64,000 nt of DNA from Cupriavidus necator (GTDB taxonomy: Bacteria > Pseudomonadota > Gammaproteobacteria > Burkholderiales > Burkholderiaceae), in assembly GCA_022041995.1 (NCBI GenBank), contig CP074381.1:124001-188000 (forward strand), in the 5' to 3' direction. The translations under genes and the position numbers were made by a program. Each line of letters begins with the position of its first letter. The stretch's first letter is position 1. The notes beneath the pieces are model-generated. The model worked only from the letters and a program-made list of their open reading frames with translations. It was not told the origin of the DNA and searched no databases. Below, piece after piece: positions 9,348 through 18,961 of this stretch.

Positions 9348-9669
9348 TTTTGTCTCTGGTGCCGGCGGCATGACGCGATGGAGCCGTCATGGCCAGCCTT
9401 GTTGGGTCTCCCTGGGTGCGGCCGCCTTGGCAGCCGCACGGGCCGGCGCATGCGCCGGCAGGTCGTTATCGTCACATGGCAATGTGCTTGCAGCTTTCGA
9501 GCCGATACGCCGGCGCGCATCCTAACCCGAGCCGGCGGTTTGCGCCGTGATTCCGAACGGGTGGGGACATTTCGGACCGGCTGGTCAGGTTTGAACCGGG
9601 GTCGGGATCCGTTTTGCCGCGGCCCCGCGGCGCAGGTTGTGCGCCGAAAGGCCCTTCTGCAACATCAAC

Positions 9670-9699
9670 TTAACATACATGCTTGAATGTATATATAAT
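9670..9699 (+). promoter_or_regulatory. Efflux operon promoter with overlapping AcrR-type operator
   Basis: TTAACA (9670-9675) and TATAAT (9694-9699) are separated by 18 bases and form a near-consensus sigma-70 promoter facing acrA. Between them ATACAT (9675-9680), GCTTGA and ATGTAT (9687-9692) make a palindrome that closely follows the known E. coli AcrR operator pattern (ACATACAT-n-GAATGTAT). Repressor bound here would block the promoter directly. The promoter is about 265 bases upstream of the acrA start codon. Apart from this site I see nothing certain in the 9348-9964 gap. Confidence 0.75.
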
Positions 9700-9964
9700 A
9701 CGCGCTTGCCCGGCATTCGGCCAGCCGCCTTCTGTGACATACCCAGCACAGCTGGCAATCCCTGCCGCAGGCCAGCCGGTCATGAATCCAGTCGTTACAT
9801 AAAAGCCACCGTTCGTCGCATTTGACATGGCGACGCCGCGAATTGTGGCTAGCATCACACTTTTGTCCGCTGCAAACCGTGCGGCGGGCTGCGTCGTTTC
9901 CGTTTGTCGGATGACAGGTCCGGGGCGATGCGGCAGATCTCAAATTGCCATCATGGGGTTATCG

Positions 9965-11197
9965 ATGAGGAAGTCCCAACGTATCCGTTGCGTTGCAGCC
10001 TATGCACTAGCGGCGCTGTCTGCCGTGGCGCTTGTTGCCTGCGGTGACAAGAAGGCCGAAGGCGGCGCACCGCCCCCGCCGGAAGTGGGTGTGGTGACCG
10101 TGACGCCGTCGCCGGTCGCCGTCGTCAATGAACTGCCGGGCCGCCTGGAAGGCATACGCACGGCCGAAGTGCGTGCTCGCGTCGAAGGCATCGTGCTGTC
10201 GCGCAACTACACCGAAGGCGGCGAAGTGAAGGCCGGCCAGGTGATGTTCCGCATCGACCCGGCGCCCTACCAGGCCGCGCTGGCTTCGGCCCAGGCAGCG
10301 CTGCAGCGCGCCGAGGCCAACGCCGTGTCGGCGCGCCTGAAGGCCGACCGCTACAAGCCGCTGGTGGCTGTCAACGCGGTCAGCAAGCAGGAGTACGACG
10401 ACGCCGTGGCCTCCGCCGGCCAGGCCAATGCCGACGTGGCATCGGCCAAGGCGGCGGTGCGCACCGCCCAGATCAACCTGGGCTACACCACCGTGACCGC
10501 GCCGATCAGCGGCCGGGCCGGCCGCGCGCTGGTGACCGAGGGCGCGCTGGTGGGCAAGGGCGAGGCGACCAAGCTGGCGCTGGTGGAGCAGGTTGACCCG
10601 ATGTGGGTCACCTTCACCCAGCCGGCTTCGGAAGTCACGCGCCTGCGCCGCGCGATCGAGTCCGGCATGGTCAAGGGCATGAACGGCGGCGCCAAAGTGC
10701 ACCTGTACGTCGAAGACGGCCGCGAGTACGAGCAGACCGGCAAGCTGCTGTTCTCTGACATGACCGTGGACCCGACCACCGGCGCGATCACGCTGCGGGC
10801 GCAGTTCCCCAACCCGAAGCGCGAGTTGCTCTCGGGCACCTTCGTGCGCGTGAAGATCGAGCAGGGCGTGGATGAGAACGCACTGACCGTGCCGCAGCGG
10901 GCGCTGATCCGCGGCGCGCAGGGTGCCAGCGTGATGGTGGTGGGCACGGACGGCAATGTCGCGGCGGTGCCGGTCAAGGCGCCGCAGGCCATTGGCGACA
11001 GCTGGGTGGTGACCGAAGGCCTGAAGGGCGGCGAGAAGGTGATCGTCGAGGGCCTGCAGAAGATCAAGGTCGGTGCGCCGGCCAGGGCCGTGCCGTTCAA
11101 GCCGGCCGGGGCGACGGCCTCCGCCCCGGCGGCGCCGGCCTCTGCCCCCAAGGCTGAGAGCCAGCAGCAAGCCAAGTCTGACGCCACGCAAGGCTGA
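9965..11197 (+). CDS. acrA: RND efflux periplasmic adaptor (membrane fusion) lipoprotein
   Basis: The 410-residue protein has a lipoprotein signal peptide ending in the lipobox LVAC (followed by GDKK), then the barrel-sandwich and coiled-coil hairpin regions of AcrA/MexA/TtgA adaptors ([47 protein letters not shown]) and the beta-barrel domain. A low-complexity Ala/Pro/Lys tail of about 40 residues closes it. It links the inner-membrane pump encoded next to the outer-membrane channel. I chose the ATG at 9965; an ATG at 9953 is also possible. The upstream frame open from 9827 lacks a signal-like N-terminus. AcrA is used as a family label; the ortholog could equally be called TtgA or MexA. Confidence 0.9.
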   Translation: MRKSQRIRCVAAYALAALSAVALVACGDKKAEGGAPPPPEVGVVTVTPSPVAVVNELPGRLEGIRTAEVRARVEGIVLSRNYTEGGEVKAGQVMFRIDPAPYQAALASAQAALQRAEANAVSARLKADRYKPLVAVNAVSKQEYDDAVASAGQANADVASAKAAVRTAQINLGYTTVTAPISGRAGRALVTEGALVGKGEATKLALVEQVDPMWVTFTQPASEVTRLRRAIESGMVKGMNGGAKVHLYVEDGREYEQTGKLLFSDMTVDPTTGAITLRAQFPNPKRELLSGTFVRVKIEQGVDENALTVPQRALIRGAQGASVMVVGTDGNVAAVPVKAPQAIGDSWVVTEGLKGGEKVIVEGLQKIKVGAPARAVPFKPAGATASAPAAPASAPKAESQQQAKSDATQG

Positions 11198-11256
11198 ACC
11201 CTGCCGTACCAACGGCAAATACGGCTAGACCGCTAGACCAAGAGGGAGCCAGTTTT

Positions 11257-14200
11257 ATGGCCAAGTTTTTTATCGACCGGCCGGTGTTCGCGTGGGTGCT
11301 CGCGCTGATCATCGTGCTGGGCGGCATATTGGCGATCCTGCAGTTGCCGATCGCGCAATATCCAAACATCGCCCCGCCGACGATCTCGGTCACCGCCACC
11401 TACCCGGGTGCGTCGGCCAAGACGCTGGAGGATTCCGTCACCTCGGTGATCGAGCAGGAGCTCAACGGCGCCCCTAACCTGCTCTACTACAACTCCACCA
11501 GCGAGTCGTCCGGCCTGGCGAGCATCACCATCGCCTTCGCGCCGGGTTCGAACGTCGACCTGAACTCGGTCGAAGTGCAGAACCGCCTCAAGCGCGTGGA
11601 AGCGCGCCTGCCGGCTGAAGTGCGCCAGCAGGGCGTGCGCGTGGACAAGGCCGGGAACAACTACATGATGTTCCTGACCGTGTCGTCCAAGTCCGGCACG
11701 GCTGACGCGATCCAGCTCGGCAACTATGTCTCGGCGCAGGTGATCGACTCGATCCGCCGCGTGCCGGGCGTGGGCCAGGCCGACCTGTTCGGCACCGAGT
11801 ACGCCATGCGGATCTGGCTGGACCCCGCCAAGCTGACCGGCTACAACCTGACCCCGACCGACGTCACCGCCGCGGTGGGCGAGCAGAACATCCAGGTCGC
11901 CGTGGGCGAGCTGGGCGGCACGCCCTCGCCCAAGGGCACCGAGCTCAACGCCACCGTCACCACCGAAAGCCGCCTGACCACGCCGGAGCAGTTCGGCAAC
12001 ATCCTGCTGCGCACCAACCCGGACGGGTCTTCGGTGCGCATCAAGGACGTGGGCCGGGTGGAGCTGGGCGGCGCCGACTACTCGACGCTGGCCCGCACCA
12101 ACGGCAAGCCGTCGGCGGCCATCGCCATCAAGCTGGCCCCGACCGGCAACGCGCTGGCCACCGCCACCGCGGTGCGCGCCAAGATGGAAGAGCTGTCGAA
12201 GACCTTCCCGGCGGACTACCAGTACTCGGTGCCTTACGACACCTCGGCCTTCGTCAAGATCTCGATCGAGGAAGTGATCAAGACGCTGCTGGAAGCCGTG
12301 GTGCTGGTGTTCCTGGTGATGTACCTGTTCCTGCAGAACTTCCGCGCCACGCTGATCCCGACGCTGGTGGTGCCGATCGCGCTGCTGGGTACGTTCGGCG
12401 CACTGCTGGCGTTCGGCTTCTCGATCAACGTGCTGACCATGTTCGGCATGGTGCTGGCCATCGGTATCCTGGTGGACGATGCCATCGTGGTGGTCGAGAA
12501 CGTCGAGCGGATCATGAGCGAGGAAGGCCTCTCGCCACGAGAAGCCACGCGCAAGGCGATGGGCCAGATCACCGGCGCCATCATCGGCATCACGCTGGTG
12601 CTGACCGCGGTGTTCATCCCGATGGCGTTCTTCTCGGGCTCGGTGGGTAACATCTACCGCCAGTTCTCGCTGTCGCTGATCTCGTCGATGGCGTTCTCGG
12701 CGCTGCTGGCGCTGACGCTGACCCCGGCACTGTGCGCGACGCTGCTCAAGCCCGTCGAAGCCGGCCATCATCATGAGAAGAAGGGCTTCTTCGGCTGGTT
12801 CAACCGCACCTTCGCGCGCGCGTCGACCAGCTACCAGGGCGTGGTGGCGCGCATCCTCAAGCGCACCGGCCGCTACCTGATCATCTACGCGGTCATCATC
12901 GTCGGCGTGGTGGTGCTGTTCAAGCGCCTGCCGTCGTCGTTCCTGCCCGACGAAGACCAGGGCTACATGATCACCGTGGTGCAGCTGCCCAACGGCGCGA
13001 CCCAGGACCGTACCATCGGCGTGCTCAAGCAGATCGAGGACTACTACCTGCAGAAGGAAAGCAAGGTGGTGGACCAGATGATCACGGTGGCGGGCTTCTC
13101 CTTCTTCGGCCGCGGCCAGAACGGCGGTATCGCGTTCGTGCGCCTGAAGGACTGGAAGGAACGCACCGGCGCCGGCGAAACCGCGCAGGCGCTGGTCGGC
13201 CGTGCCTTCGGCGCGCTGTCGTTCATCAAGGACGCGATCATCTTCCCGCTCAACCCGCCGGCGATTTCCGAGCTGGGCAACTCCTCAGGCTTTGACTTCC
13301 GCCTGCAGGACCGCACCGGCCAGGGCCACGCCAAGCTGATGGAAGCGCGCAACATGATGCTGGGCATGGCGGCCAAGAGCCCGGTGCTGATGGGCGTGCG
13401 CCCGGAAGGCCAGGAAGACGCGCCGCAGCTGCAGATCGACATCGACCGCGAGAAAGCCAAGGCGCTCGGCGTCACGGTGGCCAGCATCAACTCGACGCTG
13501 TCGATTGCGTTCGGCTCGAACTACGTCAACGACTTCATCTATGAAGGCCGGGTGCGCAAGGTGATCGTGCAGGCAGAAGGCTCAGACCGCCGCCTGCCCG
13601 ACGACCTGACCAAGCTGCGCGTGCGCAACAGCAACGGTGACATGGTGGCATTTGCCGCGTTCGCGACGTCCAAGTGGGTGATGGGCTCGCCGCGCCTGGA
13701 GCGCTACAACGGCATGCCGGCGGTGAAGCTGGCGGGCCAGGCCGCGCCGGGCCGCAGTACCGGTGAAGCCATGCGCGTGATGGAAGAGAACTTCGCCAAG
13801 CTGCCGCCGGGCTTCGGCTTCGAGTGGTCCGGACAGTCGTACGAAGAACGCCTGGCCGGCTCGCAGGAACCGATCCTGTACACGCTGTCGCTGATCATCG
13901 TGTTCCTGTGCCTGGCCGCGCTGTATGAAAGCTGGTCGATCCCGTTCTCGGTGCTGCTGGTGGTGCCGCTGGGCGTGCTCGGTGCGCTGCTCGGCGTGAC
14001 GCTGCGCGGCATGCCCAACGACGTGTACTTCAAGGTGGGCCTGATCGCCACCATCGGCCTGTCGGCGAAGAACGCCATCCTGATCGTGGAATTCGCCAAG
14101 GACCTGCAGGCGCAAGGCAAGGGCCTGCTCGAAGCCACACTGGAAGCGGTGCACCTGCGCTTCCGCCCGATCCTGATGACGTCGATGGCGTTCATCCTGG

Positions 14201-14409
14201 GCGTGCTGCCGCTGGCGATCGCCACCGGCGCGGGCTCGGGCAGCCAGCGCGCCATCGGCACCGGCGTGATGGGCGGGATGATCACGGCCACGGTGCTGGC
14301 GATCTTCCTGGTGCCGGTCTTCTTCGTCGTGGTGCGCAAGCGCTTCAAGGGCAGTGCGCGCCAGCGCATGCTGGACCAGAAGTGGCACGAGCCGAAAGAG
14401 GAAATCTGA
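11257..14409 (+). CDS. acrB: RND multidrug efflux transporter, inner-membrane subunit
   Basis: At 1050 residues this is a full-length hydrophobe/amphiphile-efflux-1 pump. It begins [14 protein letters not shown], typical of AcrB/MexB/TtgB, has large periplasmic loops after helices 1 and 7, and carries the proton-relay motif with paired aspartates in [16 protein letters not shown] near residue 407. It exports drugs, solvents or bile-like compounds from the inner membrane and periplasm using the proton gradient, working as a trimer with the adaptor and the outer-membrane channel. It begins 59 bases after acrA with a GAGGGAG ribosome site and is followed two bases later by the channel gene, so the three form one operon. 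Confidence 0.95.
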   Translation: MAKFFIDRPVFAWVLALIIVLGGILAILQLPIAQYPNIAPPTISVTATYPGASAKTLEDSVTSVIEQELNGAPNLLYYNSTSESSGLASITIAFAPGSNVDLNSVEVQNRLKRVEARLPAEVRQQGVRVDKAGNNYMMFLTVSSKSGTADAIQLGNYVSAQVIDSIRRVPGVGQADLFGTEYAMRIWLDPAKLTGYNLTPTDVTAAVGEQNIQVAVGELGGTPSPKGTELNATVTTESRLTTPEQFGNILLRTNPDGSSVRIKDVGRVELGGADYSTLARTNGKPSAAIAIKLAPTGNALATATAVRAKMEELSKTFPADYQYSVPYDTSAFVKISIEEVIKTLLEAVVLVFLVMYLFLQNFRATLIPTLVVPIALLGTFGALLAFGFSINVLTMFGMVLAIGILVDDAIVVVENVERIMSEEGLSPREATRKAMGQITGAIIGITLVLTAVFIPMAFFSGSVGNIYRQFSLSLISSMAFSALLALTLTPALCATLLKPVEAGHHHEKKGFFGWFNRTFARASTSYQGVVARILKRTGRYLIIYAVIIVGVVVLFKRLPSSFLPDEDQGYMITVVQLPNGATQDRTIGVLKQIEDYYLQKESKVVDQMITVAGFSFFGRGQNGGIAFVRLKDWKERTGAGETAQALVGRAFGALSFIKDAIIFPLNPPAISELGNSSGFDFRLQDRTGQGHAKLMEARNMMLGMAAKSPVLMGVRPEGQEDAPQLQIDIDREKAKALGVTVASINSTLSIAFGSNYVNDFIYEGRVRKVIVQAEGSDRRLPDDLTKLRVRNSNGDMVAFAAFATSKWVMGSPRLERYNGMPAVKLAGQAAPGRSTGEAMRVMEENFAKLPPGFGFEWSGQSYEERLAGSQEPILYTLSLIIVFLCLAALYESWSIPFSVLLVVPLGVLGALLGVTLRGMPNDVYFKVGLIATIGLSAKNAILIVEFAKDLQAQGKGLLEATLEAVHLRFRPILMTSMAFILGVLPLAIATGAGSGSQRAIGTGVMGGMITATVLAIFLVPVFFVVVRKRFKGSARQRMLDQKWHEPKEEI

Positions 14410-14411
14410 AC

Positions 14412-15899
14412 ATGACCAAGACTCTGACCACACTGCTGCTGGTGGCCGGCGTTCTGACCGGGTGCACGCTGGCACCCCACTATGACCGCCCTGCCCCGCC
14501 GGTGGCAGACAGCTTCCCGGTGGCGCCCGAGGGCTACGCCACCGCCGAGGCGAAGAGCGGCGAGACCCGCCGCGCGGCCGACATCGGCTGGCGCGAGTTC
14601 TTCCGCGACCCGCGCCTGCAGGCGCTGATCGCCACCTCGCTGGAAAACAACCGCGACCTGCGCACCGCCGCGCTGCGCATCGAAGAAGCGCGCGCGCTGT
14701 ACCAGGTGCAGCGCGCCGACCTGCTGCCCACGGTGAACGCGACCGGCGGCTACACCCGGGCCCGCACCACCGCGGCCCAGTCGGCAACGGTGCTCGGCCA
14801 GGCCGGCGTGACCGAGGTCTACCAGGTGGGCCTGGGCATCTCGTCCTATGAATTGGATTTCTTCGGACGCGTGCGCAGCCTGTCCAATGCCGCGCTGGCG
14901 CAGTACTTCGCCACCGAAGAGGCACGCCGCTCGGCGCAGATCTCGCTGGTGTCGGAAGTTGCCAAGGCCTACCTGGCCGAGCGTTCCTTCGCCGAGCAGT
15001 ACGACCTGGCGCGCGACACGCTGAAGGCGCGTGAAAGCACCTACGGCCTGGCCAAGCAGCGTTTCGAGGCGGGCGCCACCTCGGCGCTGGACCTGCGCGA
15101 CAACGAATCGCTGGTGGCGCAGGCCCGCGTGGCCGCGGCGCAGCTGGCGCGCCAGCGCGCGCAGGCGCAGAACGCGCTTGAAGTGCTGGTGGGCAAGCCC
15201 ATCGGCACCATCGAGAACCTTCCGGCGCCGGTGCGCCTGTCGGACGAGCGCATCATCAGCGACATCCCGGCCGGCCTGCCGTCGGACCTGCTCGAGCAAC
15301 GTCCCGATATCCGGCAGGCCGAGCAGTTGCTGCTGTCGGCCAACGCCAATATCGGCGCGGCGCGCGCGGCATTCTTCCCGCGCATCACGCTGACCGCCAG
15401 CGCGGGCACCATCAGCCCGTCGTTCTCGGGACTCTTCGATGCCGGCACGCGTGCGTGGTCGTTTGCGCCGCAACTGGTGCTGCCGATCTTCGACTATGGC
15501 CGCAACCTGTCGAACCTGGACCTGGCCAATGTGCGCAAGAACATCCAGATCGCCAACTACGAGAAGACCATCCAGACGGCCTTCGCGGAAGTGGCCGATG
15601 CACTGGTGGCGCGCGGCACCCTGGAAGACCAGGTCACCGGCCAGGAAGAGGTGCGCAACGCGGAACAGGCACGCTATGAACTGGCGCGCCTGCGCTTCCG
15701 TAGTGGCATCGCCAGCTACCTGGACGAGCTCGATGCGCAGCGCCAGCTGTTTACCGCGGAGCAGGCGCTGATTCAGGCGCGGCAATTGCGGCTCAACAAT
15801 GCGATCGATCTGTACCGGTCGCTGGGCGGTGGTTTGCAGGAGAGCAGTCCGGTGGCGCAGCAGGGGACGCCAGGGCAACAGGGGACGGTGACGCAGTAG
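14412..15899 (+). CDS. oprM: Outer-membrane efflux channel lipoprotein, OprM/TtgC family (NodT type)
   Basis: The 495-residue protein starts MTKTLTTLLLVAGVLTGC, a lipoprotein signal with the modified cysteine at residue 18, followed by TLAPHYDRP as in OprM-type channels. The two repeated outer-membrane efflux protein halves are present: ARALYQVQRADLLPTVNATGG and LEQRPDIRQAEQLLLSANANIGAARAAFFPRI fit the family closely. It forms the trimeric TolC-like exit duct for the AcrAB pump. The ATG at 14412 is two bases after the pump stop codon, so translational coupling is likely. A terminator follows at 15926. Confidence 0.93.
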   Translation: MTKTLTTLLLVAGVLTGCTLAPHYDRPAPPVADSFPVAPEGYATAEAKSGETRRAADIGWREFFRDPRLQALIATSLENNRDLRTAALRIEEARALYQVQRADLLPTVNATGGYTRARTTAAQSATVLGQAGVTEVYQVGLGISSYELDFFGRVRSLSNAALAQYFATEEARRSAQISLVSEVAKAYLAERSFAEQYDLARDTLKARESTYGLAKQRFEAGATSALDLRDNESLVAQARVAAAQLARQRAQAQNALEVLVGKPIGTIENLPAPVRLSDERIISDIPAGLPSDLLEQRPDIRQAEQLLLSANANIGAARAAFFPRITLTASAGTISPSFSGLFDAGTRAWSFAPQLVLPIFDYGRNLSNLDLANVRKNIQIANYEKTIQTAFAEVADALVARGTLEDQVTGQEEVRNAEQARYELARLRFRSGIASYLDELDAQRQLFTAEQALIQARQLRLNNAIDLYRSLGGGLQESSPVAQQGTPGQQGTVTQ

Positions 15900-15925
15900 G
15901 GTTGCGGGTTGCTATTGCCGTATGA

Positions 15926-15957
15926 AACGACGTGCTTTTGGTGCGTCGTTTTTTTTT
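15926..15957 (+). terminator. Rho-independent terminator of the efflux operon
   Basis: AACGACG (15926-15932) pairs with CGTCGTT (15944-15950) and is followed by an unbroken run of T to 15957. It lies 27 bases after the oprM stop codon. Confidence 0.85.
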
Positions 15958-15979
15958 GGGGGTGGCTTTGGCACCACGG

Positions 15980-16687
15980 GTTGGTTGTCGTGCTTGGCGG
16001 GCGTGGGCTGTTTCGCCGGCGTAGCCGGCGAGTCACTTTTTGTCCGAGCGACAAAAAGTAACCAAAAAACGCGTCGCCTGAGCGGCTGGCAATCCATTCC
16101 TCGGCGTTGGTAGTTCGGGCGGCGGTGATTTCCGTTCGATGTGGTTGGCCGTTCGAGCCTGCTAACGCCATGTGAGTCAGGGATAGTGCCTGCGTTAACC
16201 CACTATTGAACGATCCCCATGCAGGGTGTAGGCCGCCTGCTGCGAGCGGCATCGCGGGGACGCCTACGGCTGCGCTGCGCGCACTCAGTATCTCGGGTCG
16301 GAGGCCCGGGCACGGAGTGCATCGCTGCGCTCGCACCGCGTGGTCGCGGATGACGCCGAACCCAACGCTGCTAGGAAGTGGTCGGTCGCTCTGCTTAGGG
16401 CCGGCGCGCAGCGCAGCCGAAGGCGTCCCACTGATGGCGGTGTTAGCAGGCTGCCAATCCCCTAAAGTCGGGTTCGTCCAATAGTCCGTGGACGGAGGCA
16501 CCGGACAGGGGGCGTAGCCGGCTCGAACCACCACACACATCGGCGGAAATCACCGCCGTCCGAACCACCAACGCCGAGCAATTTATTGCCAGCCGCATAG
16601 GCGACGCGTTTCTTGCTTACTTCTTGTCGCTTGGACAAGAAGTAAGTCGCCGGCTACGCCGGCGAAACAGCCCACGCCCGCCAAGCA
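15980..16687. repeat. Dispersed ~700-bp repeat, copy B, central core inverted relative to copy A
   Basis: The outer parts match copy A (4311-5030) closely and in the same order, including the ~100-base terminal inverted repeats and the stretch through GCTAACGCCATGTGAGTCAGG. The inner inverted repeats are at 16257-16282 and 16404-16429. The core between them (16283-16403) matches the reverse complement of the copy A core, with a 9-base length difference. It lies between the efflux operon terminator and the ompW stop codon. No gene is supported inside. Confidence 0.85.
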
Positions 16688-16716
16688 CCCCAACCGAACG
16701 CAGTGCCAAAGAACCA

Positions 16717-17556
16717 TCAAAACTTATAAGAAGCCGCCAAAAAGAACACCAACGGATTCGGCTCCAGCTTGGTCTTCGACGTCGACAACACCGTCCCGTC
16801 GGCCGCCTTGATCGTCATCGTCGACGTCGACTTCAGCGGGATATAAGTCACCGCCGCCGTCAGCCCCCAATGCTCGTCGAAGTTGTAGGTGCCGCCGACA
16901 TTGAACACCGGCGCCCATGACGACGACGCATCCGCACTCACCGACGTCGGCCCCGGAATCCCCGCCCCCGCCGCCAGGATTGCGCCAAGGTTGTTGTTGA
17001 CCGAACTCGCAAACGCCGGATTAACCTCGATGTTGGTAAAGAAGTTGTACGACACCCCCAGCCCCAGGAACGGGCGGAAACGCGTGCCCGGATCCAGGAA
17101 ATGGTACTGCACCATCGCCGCCGGGCTCCACTGCCGCGCCTTGGTGATGATGGGGTTCAGCGCCGGGTCACCCAGGCTCTGGCGGCCGAGCGCGCCGGCC
17201 GGGCCCGGCGGAATCAGTTCGCCGTGGCCGTAGAGCTTGAACTCCGGCGGGATGCCGCCCACCGCGGTGACCGCGATATGGTCGGTGACGAAGTGGCTGA
17301 AGGTCAGCCCCAGCGTATTGGCATTGGACGACGAGAGGCTGCTGCCCGGCGCGGTGAAGCTGGACGGCAGGCCCAGCGGGTAGTTGATCGGCACGTCCAG
17401 CAGCGACGTGGTCAGCGGACCGCTCTGGCCATGGGTCTGGATATAGAACCAGCCGGCAGATGCGACGTTGTCGCCCTTCTTCTGGGCATGGGCAGGCAGG
17501 GCGAAGCTGGCCAGCGCGGCCAGCATCAGCGTGAGCGTGAGGCGTATGGTTTTCAT
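16717..17556 (-). CDS. OmpW-family outer-membrane beta-barrel protein
   Basis: The 279-residue protein has a Sec signal peptide (LMLAALASFALPAHA) and then alternating beta-strand sequence ending in Phe (LVFFLAASYKF), the usual C-terminal signature of outer-membrane barrels. The segments FVTDHIAVTAVGGIPPEFKLYGHG and FRPFLGLGVSYNFFTN, and WGLTAAVTYIPLKSTSTMTI near the end, fit OmpW, an eight-stranded barrel that passes small hydrophobic compounds. It is longer than the about 215 residues of E. coli OmpW, with long loops. It is transcribed toward repeat copy B. Confidence 0.88.
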   Translation of the reverse strand: MKTIRLTLTLMLAALASFALPAHAQKKGDNVASAGWFYIQTHGQSGPLTTSLLDVPINYPLGLPSSFTAPGSSLSSSNANTLGLTFSHFVTDHIAVTAVGGIPPEFKLYGHGELIPPGPAGALGRQSLGDPALNPIITKARQWSPAAMVQYHFLDPGTRFRPFLGLGVSYNFFTNIEVNPAFASSVNNNLGAILAAGAGIPGPTSVSADASSSWAPVFNVGGTYNFDEHWGLTAAVTYIPLKSTSTMTIKAADGTVLSTSKTKLEPNPLVFFLAASYKF

Positions 17557-17643
17557 CTTGTTTCCCCCGGCAGTGGATGTCTCTGTTTGGTCGAGTCGTG
17601 GTGCAGTGGCCCGGGCTGCAAAGGCCCGGGCCTTGTAGCGTGC

Positions 17644-18924
17644 TTACTGCACGAATGCGCCGACGGTGAAGTACGGGCCGTTGTCGCGCTGCTCCAGGAA
17701 GCCGAACACGCCGCCAGTGAACATCAGCTTGCCGGTCGGCGCCGAGCCCGCGGGCGCGTCGCGGCGCGAGGTGCGCACCACGCCCGACACCTGCTGCGAG
17801 AAGTCCAGCCGGTAGGGAATCGCCAGCGACGCATCGGACGGCCGGAACGGATCCATCATGGTTGCGGCGGCTCCGACCAGCGCGGTCACGCGGTAGTTGA
17901 AGTTGCTGTCGACGCCGACGTATTCGCCGTTGACCGTGCCCTCGGTGACTGCCACCGCCGGTGCCATCATGCCGATGCCGATCTCGTCGTCGGCACCAAG
18001 CGGGCCGTTGGCGAGCGAGTCATTGGCATAGCCCACGCGGATCATGACCGGCACCAGCTGGCCGCGCAGCTTGCCCACGATCAGGTAGGCCTTGCCCAGC
18101 GTGCCGCCCAGCGTGGGCGGCTGGCTCTCGGCCTTGTAGTTGGTCGACAGCAACGCGCCGCTGGCCTGCGGCACGAAGTTGTTGCCCTTGCGCTCGCACG
18201 TGTTGGTGGCGTTGTCGCAGACGGTGAATGACCCGTCTGCGGCCAGCGCCATGCGGTAGTCCTGCGCCACCAGCTGGAACTGCTTGGACGGCACCTCATG
18301 GAAGCCCGTGCCGTTGTACTGGCCGGCAATCTTCGACAGGTCGGTCTCGGTCTGCGCAAAGCCGATGAACTGGAAGTACGGGAAGGTGGTATCCGGCACC
18401 GCGCCCGCACCCAGCACGCCGTTGAACTGGATGCGCGCGCCGGGGATGGTGCCGCCCACCACGCCTTCGCCGACAAAGAGCTTGGCCGGGCGGTTCGGAT
18501 CGAGGCTGGCACCGCTCAGCTCGAACGCGCACTGGTTGAGCTTCTCCGTTGGCAACCCGGTCTCTGCCTTCAGCGTGCCGCGCATCACGTTCTGCCCGTT
18601 GTTCGGGTCGCTGCGCGTGGGCTGCACGGTGCCGGTCTGGCGCGGCACCGAGGAATCCACGAAGGTCACCTGCCAGGTCTTCCTGGTGGTGTCGATCTGC
18701 ACCTTCACCAGCTCGCCGGAGCCGGTGCCGCCGGTGAAGGTGGTGGTGTAGTCGAGCGCGGCCGGGCACAGCCGCGTCTGCACGGCGGCCGGCGTGGCCG
18801 GCGCGTCATCGCCGCCGCCGCCGCCGCAGGCGGCGAGCATGGCGGTGGCGGCCACGGCCAGCGCACGCGCCGGCACCGTGGATGGGCGCGAGGCCCGCGG
18901 CAGGATCAGTCGATGGGGTTGCAT
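17644..18924 (-). CDS. DUF2957 lipoprotein, second of a tandem pair
   Basis: The 426-residue protein has a lipoprotein signal ending LAAC followed by a Gly-rich linker (GGGGGDD). The mature part begins with RLCPAALDYTTTFTGGTGSGELV, nearly the same as the neighbouring paralog, and both share the order of later motifs (SDPNN-like region, FAQTETD, YNGTGFHEVPS-like region, and a C-terminal GAFVQ/GVLAAP end). This fits the DUF2957 family of Burkholderiaceae, whose function is unknown. The start at 18924 follows a GGAGACAACGCC leader. It is 37 bases downstream of its paralog, probably in one transcript. It is most likely anchored in the outer membrane. Confidence 0.75.
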   Translation of the reverse strand: MQPHRLILPRASRPSTVPARALAVAATAMLAACGGGGGDDAPATPAAVQTRLCPAALDYTTTFTGGTGSGELVKVQIDTTRKTWQVTFVDSSVPRQTGTVQPTRSDPNNGQNVMRGTLKAETGLPTEKLNQCAFELSGASLDPNRPAKLFVGEGVVGGTIPGARIQFNGVLGAGAVPDTTFPYFQFIGFAQTETDLSKIAGQYNGTGFHEVPSKQFQLVAQDYRMALAADGSFTVCDNATNTCERKGNNFVPQASGALLSTNYKAESQPPTLGGTLGKAYLIVGKLRGQLVPVMIRVGYANDSLANGPLGADDEIGIGMMAPAVAVTEGTVNGEYVGVDSNFNYRVTALVGAAATMMDPFRPSDASLAIPYRLDFSQQVSGVVRTSRRDAPAGSAPTGKLMFTGGVFGFLEQRDNGPYFTVGAFVQ

Positions 18925-18961
18925 GGCGTTGTCTCCTCGGTTTTGTGTCTTCTTGGTGGAC

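Noticed and set aside
9827..9964. N-terminal extension of the efflux adaptor
   Set aside because: The added residues lack a signal peptide and precede a perfect lipoprotein signal that starts at 9965.
11233..12774. 513-codon minus-strand frame opposite the RND pump gene
   Set aside because: It is His/Arg/Gln/Gly-rich antisense shadow of acrB caused by high GC; no start signal or domain.
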